DNA from: Apostichopus japonicus
Taxonomy: Eukaryota > Echinodermata > Holothuroidea > Aspidochirotida > Stichopodidae
Assembly: GCF_037975245.1 (NCBI RefSeq)
Contig: NC_092567.1
Span: 23,774,376 to 23,838,375 of the forward strand
DNA: 64,000 nt
Reading direction: 5' to 3'
The notes below the pieces were generated by a model that was not told the origin of the DNA, made no database searches, and was given only the letters and a program-made list of their open reading frames with translations. The number at the start of each line of letters is the position of its first letter. Within the stretch, counting starts at the first letter, position 1. Both the position numbers and the translations under genes were made by a program. Of the stretch, positions 37,767-61,028 are shown in pieces.

Positions 37767-40700
37767 ATGGAGTTGAATGACAGTACCACAGACAATCTCA
37801 TTCTGAAGCTGTTTGATGCTGGAGCTGTAAAGTTTGGAGAATTTACTCTGAAAAGTGGCATAAAATCACCAGTTTACTTTGACCTGAGAGTAATGGTATC
37901 ATATCCTGAAATTATGGTAAGTGTGCATGTACTGTACCTACAGTATATGCAGTGACCCAATGCTGTCTACAGTTTTTTATCTTTGAATGTGGACCGTTTT
38001 CATGCAAACACTTACAAGTAATCGTAAAATAGATAACTTTATTCTTTAGTATGTCTTTTTTCAGTTATGTCACTATAGTACATGTAAATACTACCACCAG
38101 AACAGTCAGTTCTGATCGATGTTAATTTGCCATGTTATACATTGAGGGCCTTTACTTTAGTGGCAGATGTGTTGATATGGCTGACATTCTCATTAGGTAA
38201 AGTAGTCTGCCGGACAAGCTCGGGCCCACAAAAGATTTAAACGTGGCCTTCGGAAAAACAAAATGGTTTCTAAATTACAATTATGACCCATTGAATGTTT
38301 TTCTCAAGCTAGTCAATGCAAAGTGTTAAATGTTATAAGCATTTAGGCCGATCCAGCCTTGAAGCATATCATTATAAACAGGAAGTAGAATACATTCAAT
38401 ATTATAATTTTATAAAGTTCCCAAAATATGTGCAATATTGATAATAGGACTAGACTTCAAAGTATATATGCTAGTGTAATATTGTCCTCCAATATATGAC
38501 AAATATAAAGAACTTTTAGAGCAAATTTTAAAGCCACTTTTTTTTCTTCTCCATATGACAACCCAAATAGTAAATTCTGTTATTTTTTAAGTTCTAATCA
38601 GTCTGGTATTGCATCGCAGAAAGCTATGCAAAATAGGCAAATTGCTATACAAGTGCTAGGATGTACAGCAGTGTTTGCAGACAGGAACCTTGTATTTTGT
38701 AAGAAACCAAGTTCAGAGCCCGAAACTGCTAGATACAAAGTTTAAACATTCAATTGTACCCTGAAAGCTAAGTACTCAAACAATTGTGTTGGAACAATAT
38801 GTTGAGAACTTGTTTAATGGACTGTTACCATTGATATCCATATATATCAGAATGGTTCTAGGACCCATCCTGCCACAAGATAAGTCTCTAAATTATCATG
38901 TCCTTCTATTCAACTTCATACATGTGCCTTTGCTTTAAGAGGGTGTTAAATTTCAGAGGGGAAACCTCTCACCTTTCAAGTAGGAAGTGAAACGCAGGTA
39001 TTGCATTCCTCTTTGTCATTTTATTCCATGATAGGATGAAAACATTTCAGCTATTATTACAGTGTTCATAAACTTTTTGTTCCATTGTGATCCTAAAAAT
39101 GTTGAACAAAGTGTTTTGAGTAGCCTATTCAGGTTATCGAGAACCTTGTACCCTGTTTTGCTCAAAGGATATGTCACTTTAAAACCCAAAATTAATATAT
39201 TCTGCCAAATATTCTTCTTTCTAGTTGGATCAACTTTCTCAAATAAAAGTGTTTACTCAAGGAAATGAAAGTGTACCTTTTGTTTTGTATTTTCCCCATT
39301 CTGTTAGGAATGTTATTTAACTAATGTTATTTTGTCTAATAACTGATTATGTTCTATAGAAAGAAGTATCAGAAGTATTGTGGAACATTGCAGAGAAAAT
39401 GGATGCAAAGTTTGATTCAATTTGTGGAGTGCCTTACACAGCTCTTCCAATTGCAACTGTAAGTGGACACTGTCATTCAAATGATAGATCATAATTTGTT
39501 ATTATTCATAAGAGGGGGGGGGGGGATGTGATAGGGTGAGAGAGAAGATGAGGGCAGAAATTATTGAGGGGTGGGAAGATACGCAGGGAGGTAAGGTGAG
39601 GTAACGAAGGATGAGGGGAGGGGGTTGATATGCCTGGTGGCTACAGTGTTCAAAGCTTTCATTTGCAATAAAAATGTAAACTCTTCGTACAATAACTAAA
39701 AAGTTTGGCTGTAACTTGTTGTTGAAGGATGGAAATTATGAGGAATATGATGGGGGGGGGGAGGTTGGATGTGTGAGTGTGGGGGGGGGGAGTTGGAGAG
39801 GCATATATTTATTACAAATGTACCAAGAAATGTTTGATATTGCAAGTGTAGGTGTACTTTTCATTCAATTATTGGAATACAATTAGTTACTCAGGAGAGG
39901 GGATGTAGGGACCAGATGAGAAAGAAGGGGAAGTATTTATATCTTAAAGAGTAATGCAAATGATGGGAGAATATATTATCAATCTGGGAAAGAGGAAAAT
40001 TGGGGAAGGAATGGAGGTAATGGGATGTATTCCACATGGACAATTCATTCATAGAATATCTTCTTAACTTGCCACTATACTGTACATGTGTGTGTGCAGT
40101 GCAATGCATTGATATATCATATAGACTTAGTTTTGTCATTCAGGGGGAATGGACCATAAAAACTGTATATAACGATGTTCAGCATTCCATTTACTTGTCT
40201 TAGATTTATGTAACCTTGAGGGAATACAGCATTTAAGTGTTTTCAGTAGCTACTGTAGTTGGCCATAAAAATAATTTGAAAGATTTTAAAGTTTTTGACT
40301 TGTCATAGTAGCCTACCTTGGAGGACAATGGTCTCTAGGGTAATCAGTTTCGGTTCAATTAAAGTATGTTTCATACAATAAAATTGTAAATATTGAAAGG
40401 AAATTGATATTATATTAGTAGAAGAGGATGGAGCATGTTTGAGGATAAACCAAATACAGTCAAAAGACATACATAATATACAGAGAAGAAAGTCTAAATA
40501 CAAAGGACATACAGAAGATACAAAGAAGTTAGGAAGAAATTAATGAAAGAATAATCATTCAATCAACAGGGTTTCATAGATATTACAAAATTAAGATCAG
40601 AGAAGATTCTCTATCCGAAGAAAATTACAAAAAAAGTGGATGTATCTGGATTTAAACTTCAGTAAGGAATAGTTAAAGTTCTGATTGGTTGATGGGTTGG

Positions 40701-43700
40701 GACTAGGCAGGAGGAAGTAGTCCCAGATGTGGAGTAAGGGGATGCAGTTCTGAAATATGCCTCATTCATTAGGTTCGGTAGATCAATTAGAGACAGATAA
40801 GGATCATTGCTAGTAAACACCCAGGCCAGTATGGCTTGGGAATTTGGAATTGATACAACCATTAATAAAGAAACCCATCCTCATACATGAACATGAGTGA
40901 AGAGAATATTTTGTAATTATGAGGAAAGAGGGTAACAATAAACATACATTTGGTGTTCCAATATTTCCTACTCATCTGCCATTTTACAGTTGATGTCCGT
41001 GGAGCACAGAAAGCCAATGTTAATCCGTAGAAAAGAGGCGAAGGACTACGGCACAGCAAAGATGATAGAAGGACATTTTGAAAAAGGAGATAAATGTCTG
41101 GTCGTGGAAGACATTGTCACCAGTGGATCCAGTATTTTTGAGACATCAGAGGTAAATTATTTCGGTAATTGCTGAAATCTCAGGCTGTTTCGTTGGTGTG
41201 CTAAAAACTTCTGAAATTGATTAATTATTGTATTCAGGTATATTGTACATTGTTAGATAATTTGTGATGTCATTCACAGACAACTCGTCTAAACTTGATT
41301 TCTTCAATTACAGTCTTTGGTTGCTGTGGGGTTAAAGGTCACCGATGCTGTAGTTCTCCTGGATAGATGCCAGGGAGGGTCAGCAAGACTGCAGCAACAT
41401 GGAATTAAAACTGAAAGGTATCAACAAGTTAGTGCTAAATATGGGAAATTTTACACAAAATTAATTGAATTTCAGGATATGGTACCCATCATTATTGTCA
41501 TTGTGAACAGCCTACTTTTAGAATCCATTATCCATGGACTTAAAAGTCACCCAGTAGATGATTGGAATTAGTTGGCCAATAGATATTCAATTCATGTAAC
41601 AGATAACTGGAAATCATTTGGCCGAAAAAATTCCTCTCATATATAGATGATAGAATGAGTAGGTAAGCAACGACCCCATTTAAGTAATCGATCATTGAAT
41701 CAGCTGGCCATAATCTCATTCATCAATCAGTCAGATTCCTATTAATGTAGGTTTAAGTGCTTGAGTCACTTTACCCTGTGTCCATGCATTAGGCCATTGT
41801 GTTGATAAGGTAAGCTGGGGGAGCTGCAATATCCTCTGCAGCAAGGCTTGAATCAATATGGAACAATTGAGGTTATCTCAGCTGACCAGAAGTGCTTATT
41901 GTGTGAAACTGCACGGAAGAAATGATTACATCATACACAGCCCACTTGCAGGAGCTGCAAACCCCTGCGCACACTACACAGCTCCCTCAACATCCTACAC
42001 AGCCTGGCTGCATGAGGCTGCAGCCCCCTCAGCATCCTACACAGTGCCTAATGTCACTTCTTCAGTGGATTGATTTTATTTCTGTGTTTATAGTTCTTGG
42101 GTCTCTTAGCTTGGCTTCTTTTGCTTAAGTTTAACTTAAAAAGTTACAGTTCTTAGTCTGGACTTGTAGGTTCATTACATGGGTGAATGACTCACTTAGC
42201 TTGACTCTGTTTATGTAGATCACTAATTAAGCTAAATTAGCCAGGACTTCATTATATAGATTCATCACAAAGGTGTAATCATGCCTGATTCTGTCCATGT
42301 GATTTAATCATAAGGTTCATTACATGAATGGATAGAAAAGCTAGCACTTCTTTCGCAAGACTCTGTATGACCATTTTCACTTTCTCTAAAATAACAGTGC
42401 CTTCACGATCCGAAAAGTCCTAGATGTTTTAGTCCAGCATGAGAAGATCAAGTTACCAATGAAGAGAGAGGTTGAAGAATTCATCGACGGCAACCAGTTT
42501 GAGTCAAAGTCTATCTTTACTCCAAGAAAGATATCTCCTGAGGTAAGACTAACTGCATCATCACCATAGCAACATTGATTGTAAGAGAGGTAACCAATCA
42601 GCAGTAACCAGTAGTGTGTCCCATTTCAAGAAAGCATTCTGTTTTGTACCACATCTAGCATGTTCCAGTAACTTTTAGCAGTGTCCTCTCTTTGTCATCT
42701 GGCCAACTCAGATCCATCATTCTCCTCCTGCGACCCAAAATGACCAGTTTGAAAAAATGTTGAAAAAAGTTCTGAAAAATTTTCATGTGAAAAAATCATG
42801 TTTTTCTCCTCTACTTGCTTTCATTTTCTCCTCCTACATCAAGTTTTCTCTCCTATGTCATTTGTAATAGGTACTCACTTATGCAGAGAGAGCTAAACTC
42901 TGCAAGAATCCAGTCGCTCGTAAGCTGCTGAACCTGATCGAGGAGAAACAGACGAATTTGGCTTTCGCCGCGGACGTGACGGACGCCGAAGAATTTCTGA
43001 AGGTAACTTTACCAGCTGATGCATACAAATCAACCCTTTGTGGAAAAATTAGGCAATTAAGCAACATTTCTATTAAGCCACAATGCTTAGATGAGATGTT
43101 AATGAGATGCAAATCATTAGATGTTAATAAGATGCAAATCATGTGATGTCAATGCAAATAAGTTTGGCCAAGAATTTAATGTGCAAAAAACTTTAGCTAG
43201 ATGTTCAGACCTGCCATTAAAGTGTTGCATAACTAGACTAGACGTTGGTGTTTTACAGACTTGAATTGAGTCTGTACTCATATCTGTATTCTGTCCCCCT
43301 ACATTTTCCTCTTGGATTTGTACTGGTATGCATTCTCAGGGAATATTGGAAAACTAGTATAGATGTTGATACCAGATGAGTACTCATGCATAGAGCCGTG
43401 TACGCATATTCCATACCAAGGGGAATTCTGTTTGCACTGATACTGAAGCTTATTCCAATCAAACAACTAGTCTGGTCTTCTAAGGATCCGTATTGTATTT
43501 TCAAGATATTGAATGTGTTTTTTTTTTATGATGCTCTTACAAGAAGCCAACAACTTGAATATTACTCTTGTTCAAGGGTGAGAGGATACAATAAAATAGA
43601 TTATAAATGTAAAGTTTAATTTGCCGACATCTCCTCATTCTGTTTGCAGCTCGCAGATGTGCTAGGCCCTCACATATGTATCTTCAAGACCCATATTGAC

Positions 43701-45654
43701 ATCCTGAAAAACTTTTCTTCCGATGTCGTCACCAAGTTAAAGGCCCTGGCAGTGAAACACCGCTATCTCATTTTCGAAGACAGGTAGGGGTCCCATCTAT
43801 CGTGATGAATTTTTAGTTGGTTTTAAACTTTCTTTTAAAGTCTTTTTTTTTTACCAGTATCCTACTAACCTACTACCCTGCACATAGCTTAATCAAGGTA
43901 TAGTGTGATTTTGATCAATCAATGTTTCTCTCTGGCCCTAATAGAAAATTATTTGAGAACCCCAACTACAGTTGAAAAATACTCTGAAATATTAGCTGCA
44001 GCAAATTAAATTAAATATTGGTATCACTTTGACTTTTTAGAAAATTTGCAGACATCGGAGGAACTGTGAAACACCAGTATCGAGCGGGTGTGCATAAGAT
44101 TGTAGAATGGGCTGACATCGTCAACGCTCATCCGGTCCCAGGTCACGGGGTGGTCGAAGGGCTCAAGGAAGCTGCTACTGGCAAGCAGAGAGGTTGTCTT
44201 CTGATTGCAGAGATGAGCTCAAAGGGTAACCTAGCAACGGGACAATACACAGCAGGTGAGTTTCACAAAAGTTTGAGTTTTGTGAATATTTAAGCCTCTG
44301 GGATACAGGATTCTCCACAAGTTTTGTTTGTTTCATAGGTAAACAAAGTCTATGACCTGAAAAGGTCTTGTATAATCACCACAATAGGTTAACACAGTAC
44401 CCTTACAATTTTTATTTTCTAGCTGCGGTTAAGATGGCAGAAGAAATGTCAGACTTTGTAATCGGTTTCATCAGCCAGTCAGCGGTCAGTGCTAAGCCAT
44501 ACATGATCCACATGACACCAGGTAAGCAATTCAACCTGGGGAACTGTGGGGGCCTGGGCCAACATTCTTCCCCCCCCCACCACCCATAGTGTTATGAAAA
44601 ACCTTGACATAAATAAAAAGTGCACTTGTTTGGTAAAAAAATAGTATCCTATTCCAAGTTTTGTAATTAAAAAGTTTGTTATATAGCAATTGCCCATTTG
44701 TTGAGAAATAGTTGAAAAGACATATCTATCTAGAATCCCTGCAGATCTGCCAAGCAGCCTTATGGCTTTTTTTCCCCCTCTAAGATATTTAGCTAAGTAG
44801 TGAATACTCAATCTGACACTTGGTCCTGTTAGTGATAATCATATGCAAGCAAGTTTCTGCAAGTTGAAGTAAAAGTTGAACAGGTTTAAATGGATTACAA
44901 AAGTGTGAGATTTTAGAAAACTAAAAAAATTTGTGTTATTAGTGGCAGTAAGAATGAACCCCCCCACCCTCCAAAAAAAATTGTACATCAAATTCAATGC
45001 AAATTCTGGCTTTAGGAATTCAAACACTCTTCTTTTCTAGGTGTGAAGTTGGTACCTGGGTCAGGAACGTTGGGTCAACAGTATGTGACCCCGCAGCAAG
45101 CCATCGTGGAAAAAGGAAGTGACATCATTATTGTTGGCAGAGATATTTATGAGGTAAAGTGCTTGAAAAGGGAGTGAATGATATCAAAAGGAGGAGGATA
45201 AGTACAATAAGAAAAATTATAACTAGTAATTAGACTAAAATATGATAACAAGATAAAGAAAGGAAAAAAGGCAAAGGAAGGAGGTACAAGCAAAAAAACA
45301 AAGTGGGGAAAATGGTGGGGGGGTGGGGGAAAGGAGATTAAAAGATAAAGGAGACACCCTGATACACACTGCATACATCACATAAACATTACATTTTTTC
45401 TATGTTTTGTAAATAACTTCAAACTTCTTGTGACTGAAAATTTTAAATATTTTGAAACTTGAACCAAACAAACTAGTTCGGTTTTTCCGTTTGTTGAATT
45501 CTTAAGTTGAGACGTCATGATTCTATCTCTACCTTCTTCAATATTGTTTTTACCTCAACAGGCTTCCAATCGAGTCGGGGCTGCTGCCAATTACAAGAAA
45601 GTAGGTTACCAAGCTTACTGTGCTCGGATGTTCAGAAGAAAAGATAAAGATTAA
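37767..45654 (+). CDS. UMPS: Uridine monophosphate synthase (bifunctional OPRT-OMP decarboxylase), complete, 11 exons
   Basis: Catalyses the last two steps of de novo UMP synthesis in the cytosol: orotate + PRPP to OMP, then decarboxylation to UMP. Coding exons: 37767-37916, 39360-39458, 40990-41151, 41314-41417, 42398-42542, 42871-43002, 43650-43783, 44041-44255, 44423-44521, 45041-45153, 45562-45654. All introns are GT..AG, phases match, and the sum is 1446 nt = 481 residues plus TAA; the human protein is 480. The OPRT domain is about residues 1-215, with the PRPP loop [12 protein letters not shown] near 120-131 and [12 protein letters not shown] before it. The decarboxylase domain runs from about 220 to the end; FEDRKFADIG (about 306-315) holds the catalytic Lys/Asp pair, followed by LLIAEMSS and LGQQY. 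The start is the first ATG in frame with the [12 protein letters not shown] block. An upstream ATG at 37760 opens a six-codon ORF overlapping it. Identification is from alignment with remembered vertebrate UMPS; very secure. Confidence 0.97.
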
Positions 45655-45751
45655 GACAGAGAATTGAAAGCAAAACAAAAACAGTTTCTTTATGCAACTT
45701 CATCAATATAGCCACCCAGTTTACCCACTTTATTCTTTCCACATTTTATTA

Positions 45752-45757
45752 AATAAA
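45752..45757 (+). promoter_or_regulatory. UMPS: Poly(A) signal of UMPS
   Basis: A canonical AATAAA lies 98 bases after the UMPS stop codon. A GT-rich stretch follows at about 45775-45790, as expected for a downstream element. It implies a 3' UTR of about 120 nt. Confidence 0.7.
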
Positions 45758-48700
45758 GCCACATTACAAATCAAGTTCTGTGTTTCTTTGGTTTATAATT
45801 ATAATACTCAATGTATTTTGGGGAATGTGGATGCTGATTACTTGGCAAAGTAGAAGTAAATATGAAAATAGAGTCCATTCAAAACCAAATCACGGACAAG
45901 TCGGGTCAAAATTCTGCACATATTTATATAATTTTTGTTTGTTTTTGTACTCAATATTTTTTGGGGGAGAATGGAGGTGCTTATTCCTTGGCACAGCAGG
46001 AGTAAACATGATAGTAGAGTGGTTTTCTAATTTTGATATATTTAGAAGTTTGTTTATGGTGCCACAATGGTTGATTGGCTTAGCTCTTTAAGAAGGTTTG
46101 GGTTTAAAATACAAATGCTACCCTGTTTGCAATAATTTGCAATATTTGCGATAATTCCGCAAGTGTTATAGAAGTTTCATTCACCAGATAACAGATCAGA
46201 CTACCGGATCAGACTTCTAGATCAGACTACCAGATCAGATCAGCAAAATGACTGTCTGGACCTGATTTTAAATATATACTTAATTCATCGATTTAATATC
46301 TGCCTTGTGTGAATTTTTGGATGTGTTGATATCGAAAACAAATCTAGGACTAGGAGATTTACAGTGATAACCTTCAGTTGCTTAGAATGTGACAATTGTA
46401 AACATGTGTCACTTACATAACTCAAGGGAAGAATGATATCAGGATTGTTGCCCTTAATCATTTTGTTTTTTTTTGTATGCAAATAATCTTTGTAACTTGA
46501 TTTGTACGTGAATGCAAGTATTAAGTCATGGTCGTCAAGTCTATGAGCGTAAACTAGTGTGCTATAATATGCTAATGGCTGGTTATGAAAGTATTCAGCA
46601 TAACGTTTTTGATCTCTAAAAGTATCCTTTCGTGAGGAGTCGTCTTAAAGATTGCTCTCTCAAATCCGTTGAATTTATCCCTATTATAATATGAGAAAAG
46701 GAACTATTCAGCTTTTCTAATGATTTTTAACATCAACTTGTTTCCAGATGCATTTAAATCAACATGGAGATAGAGCTAGAACTTAACATAATCAAATGTT
46801 TTTCTTGTTTCATGGAGTTGTGGATTGGGTTGGAGTTGTGGAAAGGGAGAGGGTAGGGAAAGGGCTAGGTACATTGGGGGATGGAGGTAGGGCTGGGTGA
46901 GTAATAGCGGTATGATTCTTGCTTCTCTGTGCAAAGACAATACCTGCAGGAGTCTTGAACATGCTGTGCTCTACAAAAGATCTCCAATAAAGAGAACAGT
47001 AGCATCTTATATCCATATACCTGGAAATTTTAGGCGGGATGTTAAATTTGTGGAGAGATCGTGAAATATGGAGTGAGAAACTAAATATTTCTGGAATGAG
47101 GTCTGTTTTTGAAGATTTCACTTAATGTTCCAAAAGATTGAATTGTTTTTTTTTTTAAAAGTCTGTTTTAAGACAAAAAAGGAAAGAAAAAAAAAATTCT
47201 TTCAAAGAGTGAAAAACAGGGTAATTTGTTTTTGAAATGCCAAAAATTAGAACACTGCAAATTTACATTGGTAATCTTATTTTTACCTTCATTCTTTCAA
47301 TGATGCAGTAGCTGTATTTTTTTGAGGAAATTTGGATTAATTTCATATGGTTTTTATTGCTAATACCAAAGCAGGAAGTTGTCTCTATAGGAGTCTTTGA
47401 TAGTTTTAGAAGATCTTCTGGTGGCAGAATGAAAAGTTCAAGTGCTACTGGGTTTCAAGTATATGTAAATATTTGTTTAGCATTGGTGGCACGAGTTTAC
47501 GCCATCTGGGAAGGGGGGGGGGGGCAACAAGGCAGGAATATTTTATGGGTGCAACAAAATGTACACTGATATTGGGGAGGGGACTCCCCTCCCCTTAGAC
47601 CCTTTATACAAATAAAATGACTTAGATGCAAGTGGTGCTATCATTTGACATTTTTCACATTAATGCATAGCATTGAAAGCTGTTTCTAATACAAATAATT
47701 GGCCTAGCTCTATATATTTTGGAAAAGTACTAAAGGGACTGTTATTGAGTGTAATTTCAGGTTTATTTTCCACTTATCATATATATATATACATATAAAC
47801 AATAACAGAGTCAAATGAGTAATTTACTCAAATTATGATGAAGTAACAATAAACAAAGTGCAAAGGATGCTATAATGGAACCAGAAGTAAGTAGAAACTT
47901 TTCATGTCTGGACCCTTAAAAAAATTTTTTTTTTTTTAAATATACAAAAATAACAACTCAGCGTGGGTGGTTTGTACTATTATTTAAAAAGGTAATACTT
48001 GAGTTTTCTTTGCTTGAATTTGCTTTTATCTTGCTATATCTAGCTATATCTAGCTATGAAGGACAGTTAGTTGCCATTTACAGGGCTCAACATAATTTAG
48101 TAAGTGGCACAGCCCATGAACCAACAGCCAATGACAACGTAACTTATTAGCTTGATTATAATCAAGTATCCTTTCAAATAATGAATGAAGGACTTAAAGG
48201 AATGAAAGAAAAATGATTGGAGTTTGTTAGCCACGTGATTCATTTGTGAGTACTTAAAAAGCACTTATTTAATGCTATATGCAAGTCAGTAGCTCAAAAT
48301 CAAATGTCGTAAACATTATGACCCAATCCGCAATATCAGCATTTTGAGTATTAAAGTGTGCTGTGTTACGGATTTGAAGATAAAGTGCAAACTCGAGCCA
48401 AGTGGATTGATCAAGATTTTGAGAAAGCCAAATTAACTTGTCTTCATAAGTTTCCTTTGCTCTGACAAAAATGTTACTCTATAACATGGAAAGAAGAAGG
48501 CAAGGCAGTACTTTTGATTATCATAGAACTGTGTCATTATGATGATTCTGATCATGGAAGGCCAACTAGTTGTTATGATTTAAGAATTGTGTTAAACCTA
48601 CACATATATCTTTTTCAGTAGGAAAATTTTCATGACATAAGTTTTGAATGGACAATTCTACATTTATTCTTATGATCTTATCAACATTCTTCAAGATGAT

Positions 48701-49452
48701 GTTAGCTAATGACATATCCATCCCATAATAAGTGTGACATATTCGTTGAAAAGCATATAAAACTCTTATTAAATCAAACATTCCATCTTCTGAAAGGTCT
48801 TGTTCTTCATATGTTATGTTTTATTTTGTGTAAATGACTCAAATGTCTTCCAAATTTTTGACAGAAAATAATACATAAATATGACAGTTTAAAAAATCAG
48901 TAGTGAAATATTTATCTCATATTTGTGGTAACAGTGACTCACTGTTAGTTATCATGCTAGCTGGTGTTAGATTGTCGTATCTCACTTGAAAATGTCAATT
49001 CAACTTTAAAATTGAGTTTTCCTCCATTTACGCAGATGCATTGGCCAAATTATGACTCAATATTAGTTAAATATATAAATGTGAATTGTGTAACCACTTA
49101 ATAGGTATGTATTATTTGACAAATAAATTTCCAAGATTTATCAAATCAGGTAATGCAAAATATAATGTTACATTCCAGATGAAATTTTTCCATATTTTCT
49201 GCCTTCATTGCCCGAAATTTCTCAAGCATCCTTTTTGAGCTGAACAGTGTATTTAATTCTGTCCATATACTGGTGTACTGCATGAAACTAATTAATTTAT
49301 TTGGAACTGTTTATTCTTTCAGCTATTCAGAGTTTTCATTCAATTCATTTTCTGTAATAACTAATTATTTACTCCTTGTTTACTTATTTGTCATTCAATC
49401 CGCTTTTAATAAGGTACATTTCTTTCTTGTAAAGCAAAGTTGTGCTTCATTC
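45758..49452. other. Intergenic spacer between convergent UMPS and TTLL1
   Basis: AT-rich DNA with homopolymer runs. The minus-strand frame at 46810-47121 and the plus-strand frame at 45780-46091 have no recognisable domain or splice support. No transposon ends with duplications were found here. Confidence 0.45.
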
Positions 49453-49458
49453 TTTATT
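49453..49458 (-). promoter_or_regulatory. TTLL1: Candidate poly(A) signal for TTLL1
   Basis: TTTATT on the plus strand reads AATAAA on the TTLL1 strand, about 540 nt beyond the stop codon. It is the first canonical hexamer I see downstream of the minisatellite. Another lies near 49294, so the real site is uncertain. Confidence 0.35.
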
Positions 49459-49698
49459 CAAAAAACTAAGAAAGTGGTTAAAATAATTACTTAAGTACAT
49501 GGTACTTTACTTTAGTACATGGTACTTCTTGTCAAACATATCTTGTCAAATAAATTTAACAACATGAAATGAAACAATTACTTTTGTAGTGTTTGTAAGT
49601 GATTGTAGCCTAGAGACGTGATCATTTCCCCATCGGTGAGTTGTGACATCCCAGGAAACTGTTGAAATGTCTTTCTGATCCATGATAAGGTATTGACT

Positions 49699-49994
49699 TC
49701 CAAGTAGCTGCATGTAGCTATCATTTCCATGTAGCTGCATGTAGCTATCATTTCCATGTAGCTATCATTTGCATGTAGCTGCATATAGCTATCATTTGCA
49801 TGTAGCTATCATTTGCATGTAGCTGCATATAGCTATCATTTGCATGAAGCTGCATGTAGCTATCATTTCCAAGTAGCTGCATGTAGCTATCATTTCCATG
49901 TAGCTGCATGTGGCTATCATTTCCATGTAGCTATCATTTCCATGTAGCTACATGAAGCTATCATTTCCATGTAGCTATCATTTCCATGTAGCTA

Positions 49995-50010
<16 letters not shown>
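49699..50010. repeat. 17/28-bp minisatellite covering the TTLL1 stop codon
   Basis: On the TTLL1 strand the basic unit is AGCTACATGGAAATGAT, alternating with a longer unit with an extra GCTACATGC. The first unit encodes the last residues and stop of TTLL1 (GCT ACA TGG AAA TGA). The rest extends about 300 bp into the 3' UTR. Confidence 0.92.
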
Positions 50011-59361
<9,351 letters not shown>

Positions 59362-59979
59362 CTATGGTATATGAAGATCTATGGTATATCTATCTAAGCA
59401 CCAAACGGCATAGGTAACTTCACCACTGTGTGACATAAAAGTAACAAATGATGTTAAAATGGATCTGGTACATTTACTCAGTAATATATGACAAATGCAA
59501 TTACCTTCTAATGATCACTGATAAATAGGAGAAACTTTTCTATCACCATAGACTCAAGTACAAGAGATTGACGATGCACTGAACAGCAAGTCTCTATCAA
59601 TTATTGACAATGTAAATTTATGTCAAACTTAGACCTAACTGGCCTACTTAACAAGTGTGAATGACCCTTTCATTGTCTAAAGGGGATCAAGTGCAATCTT
59701 TCCCTGGTCGGATTCTCCATTTAGTTATTAGGGGGGTTTATAGCAACAACACTGTTTTGTCAATCATAAACTACTTAGACTTTAGAGAATGACACTTTCC
59801 CCCTTAAGTTATTTTAATTACTGAATTGATAATAGAAACAGCTGTTTACACAATTGCAGTATAGTCAGGTGCTTCTCTCATATAATGTTGAGAATGGCAC
59901 TTTACATGCCTTAGTTATCGTTAAAATAAAATGGAAGAATCTGACCAGGGAAAATGGGTTTTGAAAGTTTAGTCTTGAT

Positions 59980-61028
59980 CAGTGGCGGCGGAACCAGGGG
60001 GGCTTGGGGGGGCTCAGCCCCCCCAATGAAAAAGTTGAGGGGGCAAATGCATGATAAGCCCCCCCAATATTTACCAAGGCTCCGAAACGTGCATCTGCCC
60101 ATTTTTCAATGCATACTTGTCGATCTGTCCGATGCACACGTATACTATATAGGTGTAATAATTTTAGTAATTGCTGGGGGACCCTCGGCCCGTCCCCTGG
60201 CTATAGACCACATTGTCACCCCAACCGCGTCTTCATGCCCCGTTAAAAGTGGAAGCAGTGAGTGTGAGTACCGGTAAGCGTAACACAACTTCGTCTTAGG
60301 CCAATGACTTGCCTCATTTCAGCCAGTTCTCCAACATCCCCTTACTTAGTGGCGGAGCGTCCATATATACAGTCAGGGGCGGATGCCCCCCCCCCCATGG
60401 ACTGCTGGCGCCCTTTTCACTACTTTTTACTTATTCGCGATTATTGATTATTTTATTGCGCTCTCATATACCTATTGACATTTGTCATATTCTGTTGGTG
60501 TAATTTTCCGACAAAATGGCGACGACACCTATTTATTCTCATTTTATCTGCAAATTAGCAAGGCCCGGAAAGGGTCATTTCCTGCAATCTAGGGAGTATC
60601 TTTACTCAAACAAATTCTGTACGCTCCGCGCCAACCTGTGGTGGCGCTCCGCTTAGATAGTGTCGAAAGCGCCCCTACAGACCATTCTTGCCCCCTGACC
60701 AATACCCCTAGCTCCGCCACTGCCCTTACTACACTTTGCGAGTACACTACGAGTAATAGCTACTCTCTTAAAACACCATCGAATATACAAATCACAATGT
60801 TTTTACAGACTTTTACGTGCAATCTGAGAAATTGCAGGCTTGAGACCCGTATTTTAGGGCTAGGTATTCGCAGCATAAAACACTCGGGAAGTGCTGTTTC
60901 CGGCCATCTGGGGGTTTGAAAAAACCGAAAATTTTCTTGTACGCTCCGCGCCAACCGATGGTGGCGCTCCGCTTAGATAGTCTCCACACATTAGCCCCCC
61001 CAATAATTTTTCCGTTCCGCCGCGTCTG
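59980..61028. mobile_element. hAT-like element (CAGTGGCGGCGGAAC ends) containing a nested second element
   Basis: Left end CAGTGGCGGCGGAAC, right end GTTCCGCCGCGTCTG: 15-bp inverted repeats with two mismatches. GTCTTGAT flanks it perfectly on both sides (59972-59979 and 61029-61036), an 8-bp TSD typical of hAT. Element 60347-60722 sits inside it. No transposase frame is recognised. It lies about 640 bp upstream of the TTLL1 start codon, so it may affect or displace that promoter. Confidence 0.8.
60347..60722. mobile_element. hAT-like family A element nested in 59980-61028
   Basis: Ends TAGTGGCGGAGC and GCTCCGCCACTG, flanked by a perfect CCCTTACT on both sides (60339-60346 and 60723-60730). 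It is the same family as 11239-11635 and carries the conserved core in minus orientation at 60619-60660. The second insertion must be younger than the host element. Confidence 0.8.
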
